Shown here: one piece after another, positions 24,091-36,500 of the stretch
How the letters are laid out: each line of letters opens with the position of its first letter
Numbering within the stretch: position 1 is the first letter of the stretch
NCBI GenBank assembly: GCA_000328365.1
Contig: KB310391.1
Span: 356,880 to 420,879, forward strand
From: Capitella teleta
Taxonomy: Eukaryota > Annelida > Polychaeta > Capitellidae
Direction of reading: 5' to 3'
Length of the DNA stretch: 64,000 bases
Program-made: the position numbers and the translations under genes
The notes under the pieces: model-generated
What the model saw: the letters and a program-made list of their open reading frames with translations, nothing else
The model's database searches: none
What the model was told of the DNA's origin: nothing

Positions 24091-25185
24091 TCGGTGTTAA
24101 CAGACAGCGAGCATTGAGCTCAACATCAGGAAGCTGTTGCCTAACCGCATTAATTCGCACTTATCCCGCGACCATACCACTCATCATCGACGGCAGAATA
24201 TTGTGTGGAAGGGAAGAATCGGTTTCAGAGATGCCCGATCCGGATGGCTCTGGGCCGATTCGTCACCCTCGTGGCGTCCCATAGCTCCGTCTCGGACAGT
24301 ACCCGGTTCACGCAATCGTGAAAATGACGAGAGACCTGATGGCGAGGGTTCATTCCCACGCGGAGCACCCCAATTGACCAAACACATAAATGCGAGTGCC
24401 CCATTGCGTTTTATAAATTATTAAAATTATTAGTATTAGTAATATTTGCCTCGCTGTGCTTCATTTATGATATGGAATCGCAAAGATCGCGATTGCAAAT
24501 GGCCCGGGTGTGCAGATTTCTGATTCGTAAAATGAAATCGACACATCTAATTGCTTGGTTGATACTAGTAGTTCTGGTGAAACCCTCGTTTTTCTGTTGC
24601 TCAACAGAAACGTGACTATCGGTTAATTTGTAAAACATGTAATTAAGCACAAAGAATCTGTGGTGACAGAAGCGACAAGACTCTTTGTGTGGTGTCAAGA
24701 GCTCACCTGCATTGATAGCAACATATCACATCTCTCGTAAGTCAGTCCCGACAAATTTAATCGGCTGTACGTGTTTCTGGAAAAACTGTGGAATAATGCA
24801 GAACATTGTGGGGTTTTTCTGCTGTGAATTATGTGGTGGAACTCACTCGCACTCTAATATACTATATAATATACTGTAATAGGGGTCCAGCGTGTCTGTA
24901 AAAACACAAAGTAGCACACACACAAAATTCGTTCCCATCTTTCCCAGGGGATATGCCGGGCACCGAGGGCTATCAGATGTGAAAATTTCGTTCTGCCATC
25001 AGATGAATTATATATTAATTAAGTCCCCAAACTGTATCTGTCTTCTAATAAAATTAATATTACCAAATGTTGGATGCTGTCGATTCAGTCTATTGATTGA
25101 TAAATCTGATTAAATCGGCATCGATGTCGATGAAATTTGAATATAAATGATAGGAATAGAAACTATAGAATCATGATAAGTTCGA

Positions 25186-25400
25186 CTAAATCTTCCAAGT
25201 ATTTATTCCTTTTATCATTTCGCGGTTTTCACGCTGCCACCCGCTGTGTAACACTTTCTCGGAAAAGCGTAGAACCATGGAAAAATCAACGAAATCATTA
25301 ACATAGATTAGATAGAGACATAGACTACTAGGACCACCCTGGATAATCGTTGTTCTTTTGGGGGGGGCGGGGGGTTCGCATTGCGTTTCTTTGGATCTCA
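25186..25400 (-). mobile_element. Probable LINE reverse-transcriptase scrap
   Basis: A short minus-strand segment reads IIQGGPSSLCLYLIYVNDF, resembling the RT segment PQGSVLGPLLFLIYVNDF. Only this motif is seen. Confidence 0.45.
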
Positions 25401-25560
25401 AGGTATTCTTTGGATCACATCAACAGCAAATTTAACACAAATCGCAATAGTGCCTACACTCATTATACTCACAATTGTACTTACCCAAACATGCCTCAAT
25501 TGAATGAAACTTCGATGCAGATCATAATGATCACTTGAGTCAGAGCGCGAAACGAAATGG

Positions 25561-25624
25561 ATCATAACGCATCGGTTCTCGCGGTCTTCTCTCGCGGCAT
25601 CTCTCGCGAGATCCAAGTGACAAA
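25561..25624 (+). promoter_or_regulatory. NAA25 promoter with TCTCGCGAGA element
   Basis: The palindrome TCTCGCGAGA at 25602-25611 is the CGCG element bound by BANP in vertebrate housekeeping promoters; it sits 13 bases before the start codon. ATCATAACGCA, a copy of the recurrent motif, is at 25561-25571. Confidence 0.65.
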
Positions 25625-28600
25625 ATGTCTGCCCGTAGCCATGTGGATGTGAAGGAACGACGTTTGAGACCGATTTATGGTGCAGATAAATTTGTTCACT
25701 CGATCAGGACTGAAAGAACGAATCATTAATTGATATTACAGCGTAACGCGCGATTTTACGTCACCCTTTTTCTCATTCATCGAGTAATCAGTTGGCTAAA
25801 ACTTTGAAGTGAACACCAATTTAGCAAACTGGTCCTGCGCCCCTATCATCCTATGGCCTACACTGCAGTATGCTATAGGCTTTAGGGTTTTTTTTCGGTA
25901 CTGGGTCTATGACCCTACACCCATGTGATTCTACAGCCTATCAATTAATTATAATCAGACCTTGCCACCCTTTAATTTTGTGGCGCTGTCACCTTTGCTC
26001 AATCATCAATGACAGTTATTGAGTGACTCAGGTGTAGAGAGTAGACTGTTGAGTATCATCGACAGGACTGAGGACTGTCACGTTGACAGTGAATCACGTA
26101 GTGCGAGTGTCAGTTCAGTTCAGTCCATAAATGATTGTAATTTCTGATAATTTCAAATTTGCTTTGTTTTGGTACTTTAACACTTGAGTTTCTGGTATAA
26201 CTTAATCAATTTGAATTGATTAAGTTATACCAGAATCTCAAGAATCACAGCGAGAGCCATGGGGCGATGATGGCATTGTGCCATCATCGCCCCATGGCTC
26301 TCGCTGTGACTCTTTTTCACTTGTGGTTGCATCTGTGTATGTATGTCACTCTCTGGCCACTCATTTGCTCCTTCAGCCACCTATTTCTCCACAAACCAAG
26401 GACCGCTTTTGTGTCTTCTCTCATTGTAATGCAATTCTGCCTGATAAGGGCATTCTCATCTCATCACTCTGTAACTTGCATTCTCTTTGCTTGTACTGAG
26501 TTTTAGCATCGTAAAATTAAATTGGCCGTATTTGATGAAGCTGCCTGGTTGATGACACATTAGTTAGCTTGCAGTAGCTTTACGATGGTTTCTGAAATCA
26601 AGTCTCAATGATTATGTTTTCAGATTGCCTCGACAATGGCAACAACAAGAAAGCTGTCCAAGAGGCTGACAAAGTCTTGCGTAAGCAGGATGACTTGCTG
26701 TGCGCAAAGGTAAAGCTCCAGCGTGTGTTCATTGTTGACATGCCCTCATCTCTGTCCTCCCCAGGCCCTTAAGTCCCTGGCGCTCTTACGCCTTGGTCGC
26801 CATGATGACAGCACCACGCTGCTCTGTGGCGTACACGAGAGCAGTCCGGTTGACGACTCAACCCTGCAGGCCATGGCGCTCTGTTACAGGGAAATGCATC
26901 GCTTAGATCTCATTGCTGACATGTACGAACGAGCGAACCAAGCAAAACCAAACAGCGAAGAAATCCTCACTGCCCTCTTCATGTCTCACGTACGCTTAGG
27001 CGATTACAAGAAACAGCAGCAAGTCGCTATGCAACTGCATCGACTCCGACCGAATAAGAATCCGTACTACTTCTGGGCCATCATGAGCATATACATGCAG
27101 GTCTGTGTTCATAACTTCATATTGCAAATTTAGAATTATTCTAATCATTTCTTTTGCATTGAAAGGCCCGAAATGCTGATCAGAAAGTTGCACGAGCAGT
27201 TTTTCTGCCGTTAGCCGAACGCATGGCTCGTAAATATGTTGACGAGGACAAGATCGAAGCGGAAGCGGGTATGTTTTGCAACGCTCCGAGGTTTTTATTT
27301 GCATTTCTGTGTCTTTCTCTCCAAAGAGTTGCGGATGTTTCTGATCATTCTGGAGCTGCAGGATAAAAGGCAGGAAGCGTTGGAACTCATCCAAGGAGAT
27401 CTTGCGAGTTAGTTCTGGTGTCTGGGTTTGGCTTCTGTTTGATTAGTTGGTTGCATTTCAGAACGATATTGCTCTGAGCTGAATTACAATCGTACTAAGA
27501 CGGCTGAGTTGCTGGAGGAGTTGGAGATGTGGCCACAGATGAATGCCGTGTTTAGGAAACTCATAACTGCAGAGTGAGCTTTGATTGTTTTGACTCCGGC
27601 ACAAGTTGATATTTTATTTATTCACAGACCTGATCAATGGAATTACTTCAAGAAGTACTTGACTTCGGCTTTCCAATTGGTCAAAAGTGGCTGGCAGCCT
27701 GCCAAGAAAGACGAAGAGGAGGTTAAGGAGGGGGAGGAGGAGGAGGGAGGAGGAGGAGGTGGTTGATCACACTTTTGAGCGTGTCGCTGCTTTCCTCTTG
27801 GAGAATCCTCAGAAGGAGGCAGAGAAACCGCTACGTAGCGCTTATCTAGCTCGATTGGAATTCATTAAGCTTTTAGACGACGGGAATTATGAACATCCTG
27901 AGGACAACTGGGGACTGGGTGAGTGGAGTGATGTTGGCAGAAATCATGTTCTGTTGCTTTCATGTTGCAGGGAGAGTGAGCGACCTCGTCAAGCAGTATT
28001 ATGCAACGTTTGGAGACAAGTCTTGCTGCTTTGCCGATCTGAAATTATATATCAGGAATTTACTCACTGAAGAACAACAAACTGAGGTACTTTTTTGGGT
28101 GTGCTGAGTGTGAATATTCACTGATGACATGGAATTTGTAGATTTTGGACTCCTTTGTCAGTGAACTTAATTTGATACCGGGTGAGGGAGAACTAGCATT
28201 CCCCGAAGACGTAAGTCTCCTCGTCGTATAAATGTTAATTTTGAACACTTTTATTATTTTAATTTTTGTCTGTGTAGGGAAAGAGTCTGCTGCGTCAGCT
28301 GAATATAATGCAATGGCGTCATTATCTGGGTCAATTCTATCACAAATCACGAACGGAGAAAGAGATCCTGGTTGAGGAATTGAAACAGCGACATATGCAT
28401 GGGCTTCAATTTGGTACTTTTGTAATTATAGCTTGAAGTGGATTTATTTGGAAAATTCTACAGGTAAAGATCTCCTGACGACTGACTTCCAACCCTCGGA
28501 TCCTCATCTCCTGATGGCCGCCCACCTGCTGTGTGAAATCTGGCAGGAGACGCACGATCAATCAGTCTGCTGGCAGGCCATTGCTCTCCTTCAAACCGGA

Positions 28601-31600
28601 TTGGTGCACAGTCCGTCAAATTTCCACTTCAAACTCCTCCTCATCAGGCTCTACACAGCGCTTGGTTAGTTGTTAATAAATTATATTTCGATTATTGTAT
28701 GTAAAAAAAAAATGAATCACGTTTTCAGGAGCTTTTGGTCCGTGCCGACCGCTGTATGAGAGTATGGATATCAAACATGTACAGAATGACTCATTAGGGT
28801 AACATCTGCAAATTGCTCTGGTGATTACGAATTTTCTTTTTTTTTCTTCAGTTATGTAATCTCCAACCATATTGGTCGTTTAGGACATTTGTCATCAGCT
28901 GGCATGTTATTTGATGCAATGCTGGAGTTTTTCACTCTGAACCATAAAGATGTAGGTTTTTTTGTTAATTTTATTTGATAATTGTATTCAATGTATGTAT
29001 TTTTATTTTTTTTAAGACTGCAGAGTATATGATTTCTGCATACAAATTTGGTGCCTTCCATAAAGTGAGTTTCTGATAATGGTTTTGCGCTTTGTTTCAT
29101 GTGAATTTATTTTGTTCAGATCAATGAGTTCCTAGGTTTTAAGAATCGGTTGCAGAACTCCATGCAATGCGCAAGTGCAACCATCGAGCGCTTATTGCTA
29201 GACATAGCCAAAGAAACAAAAAGGTTCTTTTTTTGTTTTATTTCTTTGCCGATTCTTTTTTCCATTAGCACAATATTTGTATTTCCAGTCACGAGAAAAC
29301 CGAGCAGATTCTGCACTACATGGAGATTGATCCCCTAAACGACAAAATAGCGTGGGCAGATTTGAGAGACAACCGTGACTTTGACATCTGGCTGCACTGG
29401 CAGGCCCCTGAGAGGTGTTTATTGTGCTCCCTTGGCATGCTGGCTTGGCTCACTTCTTTTCAATGATACCATTTTTACCTTTCTCCTTTGAAAAATTCTC
29501 AACTTGGCAATTGATCAATGATTGAATGTCTCTCCTTTTCAGAGAGTTGACTCAAATGCACATATCTGAGTCGTTTGCTGAGGAAACTGCCTGGCTCAGA
29601 GTTCGCCATCTTCTCGTTCGAATGCTCGCTGCTGTCGTTCAACTTGGATCCAATTCAGAACATGAGAACGGCAATAACCACCATGGTATTAGAGGATATT
29701 GACATCAATCATTCAATCAATCAATCAAATTCACAGACAAATCCGGAGATACGTCTGACACAGTGAGCGTGTTACGCGATCTCATGGCGATGTTCTCTAA
29801 ACATTTGGAATCGTGTTCAAAAACTTACGCTCAACCAACTGAGGTGACTGATTCTGTTGATGCTTGCTGTGAGATTTGTTAAAAACGTTTTATTCTTGGC
29901 AGTTTCCTCTCCTTGGCCCATATAGAACCAGACTGAGTACCTACTTGCGGTTGAATCTGGGCAGTCTTGTGCTTGACGCTTTAGAATCTGCTTTGTATGT
30001 ACGGCAGATCTGTCAGAATGGAGCTGCTGGTGAGTGTTCTTCCCTCATAGGTCTGCTGTGTGCTTCTTATAAATGCACTAGATATCATTGTCTTTGTTTA
30101 ATTTTTTTTTTTTAACTCGAGCCTGAAAAATTTGCTCTTCCAGGTGAAAAGGTTGATGATTCGAGAGAAGCGATGCTGAAGAGTGCTCTGGCTGAACGCC
30201 TCTCAGGTGAAAATGATGAAGTTCCCTTTTTTAAAATAATTTCAGGATACAGTCAGACCCTGTTAATCTGCCCTCATCCGTTCCCAAGGAAACTGACGGA
30301 TTAACGAAAAGGGCGGATTACATTTTAGACCACAAATTGATGAAATTTGTGTCATTCTAGAACCCCCAAAACACATGTAATGCATTAACGGTGTAGCATA
30401 TATCATAAGGTTTGAAGCTGGAGGTAAAAAGGATCTCACAAACGATCACATGAGGTCACTAAAAGATTTTAATTTTTTGAAAAAATCAGTGATGGTTGTC
30501 TGCTTGTGATAAGCCGTTCCACCATGCCCCAATCTGTGTAGTTCATCTCTATTTTCTTGCTTCGCTGCCTCCGACTCCTCCAATGTCTCGAAATGTAGCA
30601 TTAATGCGGGCACGTGCTGCCTCGCTTCCCCCGCCAAGACTTTCTTCACGGGCTCAGATCCACTCGCTTCTCCACTCGATTGATCTCCACTCACAACTTC
30701 GTCATCTCGTTTGTTCCGCTCCTGAGCATCGCTTAATCCAGCGACAAATTTAATTAAAGACTGAACAGAATTTTTGCCTGCGATTTTAACACCTAACAAG
30801 TTAACTAAACAACGCAAATTGCCGTTAAACAAACGGGGAGGCGCCAGTTGTTGTTAAACTGACCCGACTTCAAAGAAATCGCCGACAGTTAGTGTGTCGT
30901 GGCTGATGTTTGTTTTCGACACGCTATTTGAAGGGCGGATTACATGTGTTATTTACAATGGTAAAGTGTATATTCGTTCCCTAGGAATCTTTGTCGGAGT
31001 CGGATTAACGAAAAGGACGGATTACATGACACATTTAACATTACAAACGATTCGTCCCTGAGATTTTATGGTGGATTACGAAAAGGGCGGATTACATGAC
31101 GGCGGATTAACGGGGTCTGACTGTATTTTGAATGACTCTCAAACACTGATCTGTTCATGTTTGCCCCAGATATCAGTGAATGTATTATGTATGGCTGGAC
31201 AAGCGATGCTCACAATGTTGCAACTAATTTATTGCTTTTGATTATTTTGATAACCAAAATTCCTGTTTGTGCTTTCCTACTATTCTTTCTATGTCTTTAC
31301 ATTCTATGAGTATTTGTATCAGTACTTCACTCACACTTATTTCTCCTGCAGCTTTAGTCAAAAGCCACCAGCGTACTCTGTTGGTTGCGCAAAGCAAATC
31401 GCTCGACCCAACCGTCCTTGAAGAAATGGTGCTTATTAGTGAAGTCAGTTGAAGAATGATTGCGTTCTCTGGATTTTTTGATTTTTTTATCCATGCAGTG
31501 CGTAGGGCAATTAGTCATTGTGGCTGGCGCAAGTCATCGGTTTTTAAAGCCGTTGAAAACGATGTTGACAAAACAGAAGAAGAAAAAGAAGAAATCGGTC

Positions 31601-32035
31601 GAACTGGTGAGAAATGGCGCTTCGTGGCTTCTTCATCTCGCTTTCTTTCTTTTCAGCCGGTGACGTTTTCAACATTCACCGAACATCTCAGCAATCTGCA
31701 GGGGTCGATTGAAAAGCTTCAAGATGCTGTTAAAACCATGGATGGAGCGGATATTGTACAGCAAATGTCAGCACTGCAAATCAACCAAGTATGATTTCCC
31801 ACTCTAACTTTTTCTAAGAAATTTTAATTTTTTAATTTTTTACTTTCTCTTGCAGAGTGAGAGTGTGACTGAAGTTTGGCGTAAGATCCAGAGCAGTTAT
31901 GAACAGTCGGCTCAAGAAATGCTCAATCCATTTGGCCTTAAAGGTCGATTACTTGCAATCACTGAAGCTTTGATCTTTAGGATTGATTGTTACATTGAGA
32001 CATACTTGCTCTGCCATTGCTCTTCTGCTGTCTGA
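25625..32035 (+). CDS. NAA25: N-alpha-acetyltransferase 25, NatB auxiliary subunit
   Basis: Exons: 25625-25679, 26624-26709, 26765-27100, 27166-27268, 27327-27407, 27462-27573, 27628-27918, 27971-28086, 28142-28210, 28278-28413, 28464-28664, 28729-28798, 28852-28951, 29017-29064, 29120-29223, 29289-29414, 29543-29685, 29737-29843, 29903-30029, 30144-30206, 31352-31443, 31499-31606, 31657-31788, 31856-32035; about 994 residues against about 972 in human. NAA25 is the TPR-superhelix scaffold that holds NAA20 and docks NatB on the ribosome to acetylate Met-Asp/Glu/Asn starts. Diagnostic stretches: RLRPIYDCLDNGNNKKA, ALCYREMHR, NPYYFWAIMS, FLPLAERM, EDKIEAEA, GDKSCCFADLK, LDIKHVQND, AYKFGAF. A GAG run in exon 7 (about 27725-27762) carries one base too many and shifts frame. 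The start exon and phases are well supported; the C-terminus is less conserved. Confidence 0.93.
26183..26313. repeat. Two abutting palindromes in NAA25 intron 1
   Basis: First palindrome: 29-bp arms at 26183-26211 and 26214-26242, one mismatch. Second: 35-bp arms at 26241-26275 and 26279-26313, one mismatch, loop of three. The second begins where the first ends. Confidence 0.93.
30250..31123 (-). mobile_element. pogo/Tigger-like DNA transposon with transposase C-terminus
   Basis: Bounded by CAGTCAGACCCTGTTAATC and its inverse GATTAACGGGGTCTGACTG and flanked by TA on both sides, as for Tc1/mariner-superfamily insertions. It sits in the NAA25 intron between exons 20 and 21. The minus strand (30446-30832, 128 codons) encodes a fragment ending KQTTITDFFKK, a textbook PCNA-interacting box (QxxIxxFF) as known at the end of pogo transposases. 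The catalytic domain is absent, so this is an internal-deletion derivative. Confidence 0.85.
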
Positions 32036-33555
32036 TGCAGCGTCCGGTTGATTTAGATCAATAAAATTGTGGTCATTTTTCATTCCTCTCTTTAGATTTT
32101 TTTTATGCTTCCAACCTATAATATCTCTTCGGACACACTTCGACTCGTGATTGGACAGTTGGACCAACTTCTTTTTCCACTATTGACGTGCGCAAAAGCT
32201 CCAAAAATACAATTTTGCCGCCGTTCATTTTGAGCGTGGAAATTGAAACGTTTTATAAACATCAGTTTGGGAGCTGCATAATCCACTTTGCCAAATCTCT
32301 TTCGATCTTGCAGGACAAATTTGCTCGCAATTAACTTGCATAACACTTAAAAACCATAACACTCCAAACCTTGGTAAATTTTCATTAATTTTGATGTTGC
32401 AAAGCCAATACAATGTACTGTAAAACAGGACACGTTTGCTAAATTCACACTCATGATCAATCAAAACATATGCACACTAAATGTTTCTAGGTGATCTTAT
32501 ATACTCTGAGCCGATGTTGACGGTGAATAATTGTAAAACTGTAAAAATTGCAGTCCACGAACGTTTCCTATTCTACAGTGTTAATTCCCAATAAAAAGCT
32601 TTAACCAAAACTAATAAATAACGCATTTTCACAACATGAACTCTACTTTATTTTAATTTGTCAAATAAAACAAATAATTCCTGGAATGAGATAATTCTGT
32701 CAACAGAACAAACTAAAAAATAAAATTATTTTGAGCCATAATTGACCCACAGAGAATTGAAAGCGCAAGGCTCGTTAGGAATAACAAAAGAATGAGATTT
32801 GATTAATGCCACAAAATATTACAGACAGAAGAAAAATGAATAAGAAAGTCAAGAAGCTAAGTACAACGCAGAAGATTGTAGCAATATATCAAAATAAAGA
32901 AAAGAGACTAAATTGATTACTACAGGACTAGTTAATAATTATTAATATACATACAGCACAATATTGGATGGATGTATAGAATAATGATATATATATTTTA
33001 TACTAATAATATTCTACCCTCTTTATTTTCACCATTTCCTAACGTAAAATTTGTGGACCTTCAAACATTGAATTAGAACTGAAATGACTGGTGATGTAGC
33101 TAGAATTTGAAGACAGTAACATAGTATATTATATAATCAGCAGTCTTCAGTCAATTATTACACAACTCGGTGGGGATCTCGGGTGGGGGAGGGGAGAATT
33201 TTGTGCCGATTGAGCAAATTCAACTGAAATTCAGAAAACAACATCCAACAAGTAATTAATATTTGGACGATTTCTATGAATTTGCATTGCTCTATTTCTA
33301 ATTTGAATGAACTTAGAGCGATGAGGAAAAGCAAAATATTGCTATGAATACATCAGACTAATGTAAACACAATGAACAATATAAGGCAGACAAAGTTAAG
33401 GTCTTTCTATATATAGAACAACTGCTTTATATATATGAACTGAAAAGTTGAGAAAGGCTTCAAACTAAGTTCATGTTTTGCCGACAGGAATCACAGAGAA
33501 AGAACAACAATTACATAAGAAATGAGATCAGAATTCACGAGCCGAGATCAGCATC
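32036..33555. other. Convergent spacer between NAA25 and the SEC14-like gene
   Basis: AATAAA at about 32060 fits NAA25 polyadenylation; TTTATT at about 33021 or 32648 could serve the SEC14-like gene on the other strand. AT-rich, no gene seen. Confidence 0.6.
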
Positions 33556-36500
33556 TCAGTAGTTGCCGTGGGCGACCTCCCCGTTCATGGCGAGCGGCTG
33601 CTCCAGCTCCTTGCTGACATCATGTGCTTCTGCCTCGTCTCCCGAATCAGCAAATCCCGTGCTGCCACTACTGGCGTCACTGGGGATGTCACCGTCACAC
33701 TTCTGGTTAACGTCCTTGGTAATGACTTCAACCGAGTAGTACACAACCTTGCTGTTCATCCAGCTATAACTGTTGTCAAATTTGATTATATCTGTGGAAG
33801 AAAATAACCTCAATAACCATAATTAACACAATTAAAATCTTTTATACATGTGCCAGTTTTGTTGCATTCCATGCAGCCGTCTTCGGGTACCGTCTCGCAC
33901 TCCACACGTATGCCTTTCTGCACAGTTTCAGTCACTCCTTTGGCGTTCCGGTAATTGATGCTGAAGTTGATGTCGTTTGATTCCGTCCAAAATATCCACC
34001 TGATCGTAATTAATCAATTAATCAGTAAGAGAGTATGATTTGCGTTGCACATTACTTGAGTATTTGACCTTCTTTGTAGACCTCGTACTCAGCCTGGTAT
34101 GCGTTCCCAGCTCTTATCACCGCTTTAGAGATTTTATCTGCGTCAACTAAATTTGAACCTTTTAAGTAGAAAGACTGCGGAACGACACCTCCCATGTTAA
34201 CCTAGCAGGAAATGCATGGTAAGATGAGATCAAATCTGATAACGCCATTTCACCATTGGTCTACAGAACGGGTCGCTATTTGGTCCGGTCCGGCTGCCCC
34301 CCCAGTGCTCAGCCAACTGGTCAGCATCTATGACCTCAAGCAGTTTCTCCTTCCAGTCCTCTGTAGATTACATAACAGATCAGTAAGAGTAAAGCAAGAG
34401 AAGAGGAGACCTACTTCCTAAGATGACGACTTTACGTTGAGTATCTTCACTCAAGAACGGCTTTACCACTTTCCAGATCATTGGGAAAATTCGGTTGGCT
34501 GAAAGAAATAAATGCTCAGGAATGTTCTGCGTGATAAACTGCTTGCCACTTCTCCCTCCATAGGTATATTTAGGTATATAAGGTCGCCTGAATTGGCGGC
34601 CAGAGATAAAAGCTGACAGAATTAGACAAGAAATGAGAGCCTGATCACATAAGTAGCATAACCAGTTTACAATATGATAATATTTCACCTGGTTCTAGGA
34701 AACAAGGCCATATTTTAGAAAACCTGGAATAACAAGTTCCGTTCTAAAAACCAATGGAAAAACTCTTCATCGATCAATCTTAAAGATCATAAAATCAGCG
34801 CAACATTATATTAACTATCCTCAATATCCATGAAATAAATAGGGTAAATAGGGTAAATAGGGTAACAACCTATCCTTGGTTTGAGTTGTAACATAAATAT
34901 AATATAGAGGTACCAAGGTGAACTCACAATTGACCACATAGCAGACTTTGAGTGTTTCTGGGTAATTAGCTTCCTCAAAAGACATGACTTTCAAGATGAG
35001 GTCCATGCCGGGTTGAACCAGCTCCTTCATCCCAAAGCCCTCGAGATCAACTATCATTGTTATTTTATCCACTCGTTTTCCAAGCTAAGGAAATTAAAAT
35101 TAATCAAACTGGATTTCAATCTAAGACAACCAACTCTTTGCGTTTGACGAATAAACTCTTGGTAGATGTTTTCCAGGATCCAAATATTGTATTTCAGAAT
35201 GTCGTTCTTTTTAGCCGACAGCACCAAACCTGACAGAAAGACAAGAATCCAATGAGACAAAGATATTGATGGATATTTGTGCATGTGTAAGCAAAGGAAA
35301 GCCACAGTCTTGGCAATATTAAATTTGGCGATTTTACTTAATTCACCAAATTCGCCAAAGTAAATCCCTCGCCAATATAAGTACTCCGACAGTAAACATT
35401 TAAATTCTAACCTTTCATGTCGAGATTTCCAACAGGTTCGACGTAGATAGGGTTGCCCTCCTTGTCATATCCACAGATTCCTCCTGAGTAATACCTACGG
35501 AGGACTTCAGGAGGATGGAACTCCTGAAGAATAGTGTCTGCTTGCCACTTCTCCCTCCATTCTATACTCTGCAGAGATAAAAACATTGTTTCTCACTTTC
35601 GCTTAAGAGCATTCACAAACCTTCTTCAGCATTTCTTCCGATTTGGCCAAATCAAAGTTCCTGGCTAAGAATGTAATAAATGAATTAAATTAATAAAATA
35701 AATAAAATAAATCTTAGTTATATAGAAGGGAAGAGGGTTTCTATATACATCTGGCAAAAAGTTTCTATGTTTGGTCAATTTTAGATGTTAATTTTGACGT
35801 TTTGAACAATCAATAATTAATGCCCTTATTTTAGTATATTTTGGTGTGATATGGACTAAGCTCAAAATAAATTGATCAATCTTTCTTATCAGATACTAAG
35901 AGAGACTGACCTCGAAGCCATCTGAGAAGGTACAGTTCATCATCCAATTGCGCTGCGGGTAAAACACCAGACAAGTTCTTGCGGAACTGAAATAAAAGAT
36001 CTCATGAGTAAATACTCTGCAATGTATATTACATAATCTCAATTAATTGTGGGTATACCGTGCTTTATATAAATGCATTACGCAGAATTAACCAGCAGGT
36101 TATCATCCCAAAATCCTCCAAAACTACAATAAACCAGTTCCATACAATCCCTGCATTAATCGGAGCTGCTTACAGATGGCCTTAGATTGGAGCCCTCAAT
36201 GCCGAATGAAGCACTCCCACGCACCGGCCAGCTCTCATTTCGCTTGAATACGAAATCTCCTTTCGCGGAAAGAGAATATTCAGATAAAACCACTCGCAGG
36301 ACAGGGCAAACGGATATCACAAGTGTATGCGAAAATCATACAATGGACATTTCTCAGAACACTCCCCGATACGGAGGCTTAAAGATTGCAGCCTCAAAGA
36401 GCGCATATTATGCATTCTACTCCGCAGCCTCTTGCCGTATACATTGATGCACAGTCTCCGGCGAGGAATTCGCTGAGGATTTCTGTTCTACGTCTTTGAA

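Larger units (their letters stand above)
21277..25624. other. Transposon-rich spacer upstream of NAA25
   Basis: No host gene recognised. Components listed separately: palindrome 22503-22613, Tc1 fossil, LINE piece 23430-23880, minisatellite 23890-24090 and RT scrap 25186-25400. The remainder (21277-22500, 24100-25180) shows nothing I can assign. Confidence 0.6.

Noticed and set aside
24084-24424. Overlapping 66-95 codon frames on both strands
   Set aside because: GC-richer than the surroundings but no protein similarity I recognise and no splice structure.
34830-34865. Telomere-like GGGTAAATA repeats in a SEC14-like intron
   Set aside because: Only three copies, and the unit is not TTAGGG; ordinary low-complexity sequence.
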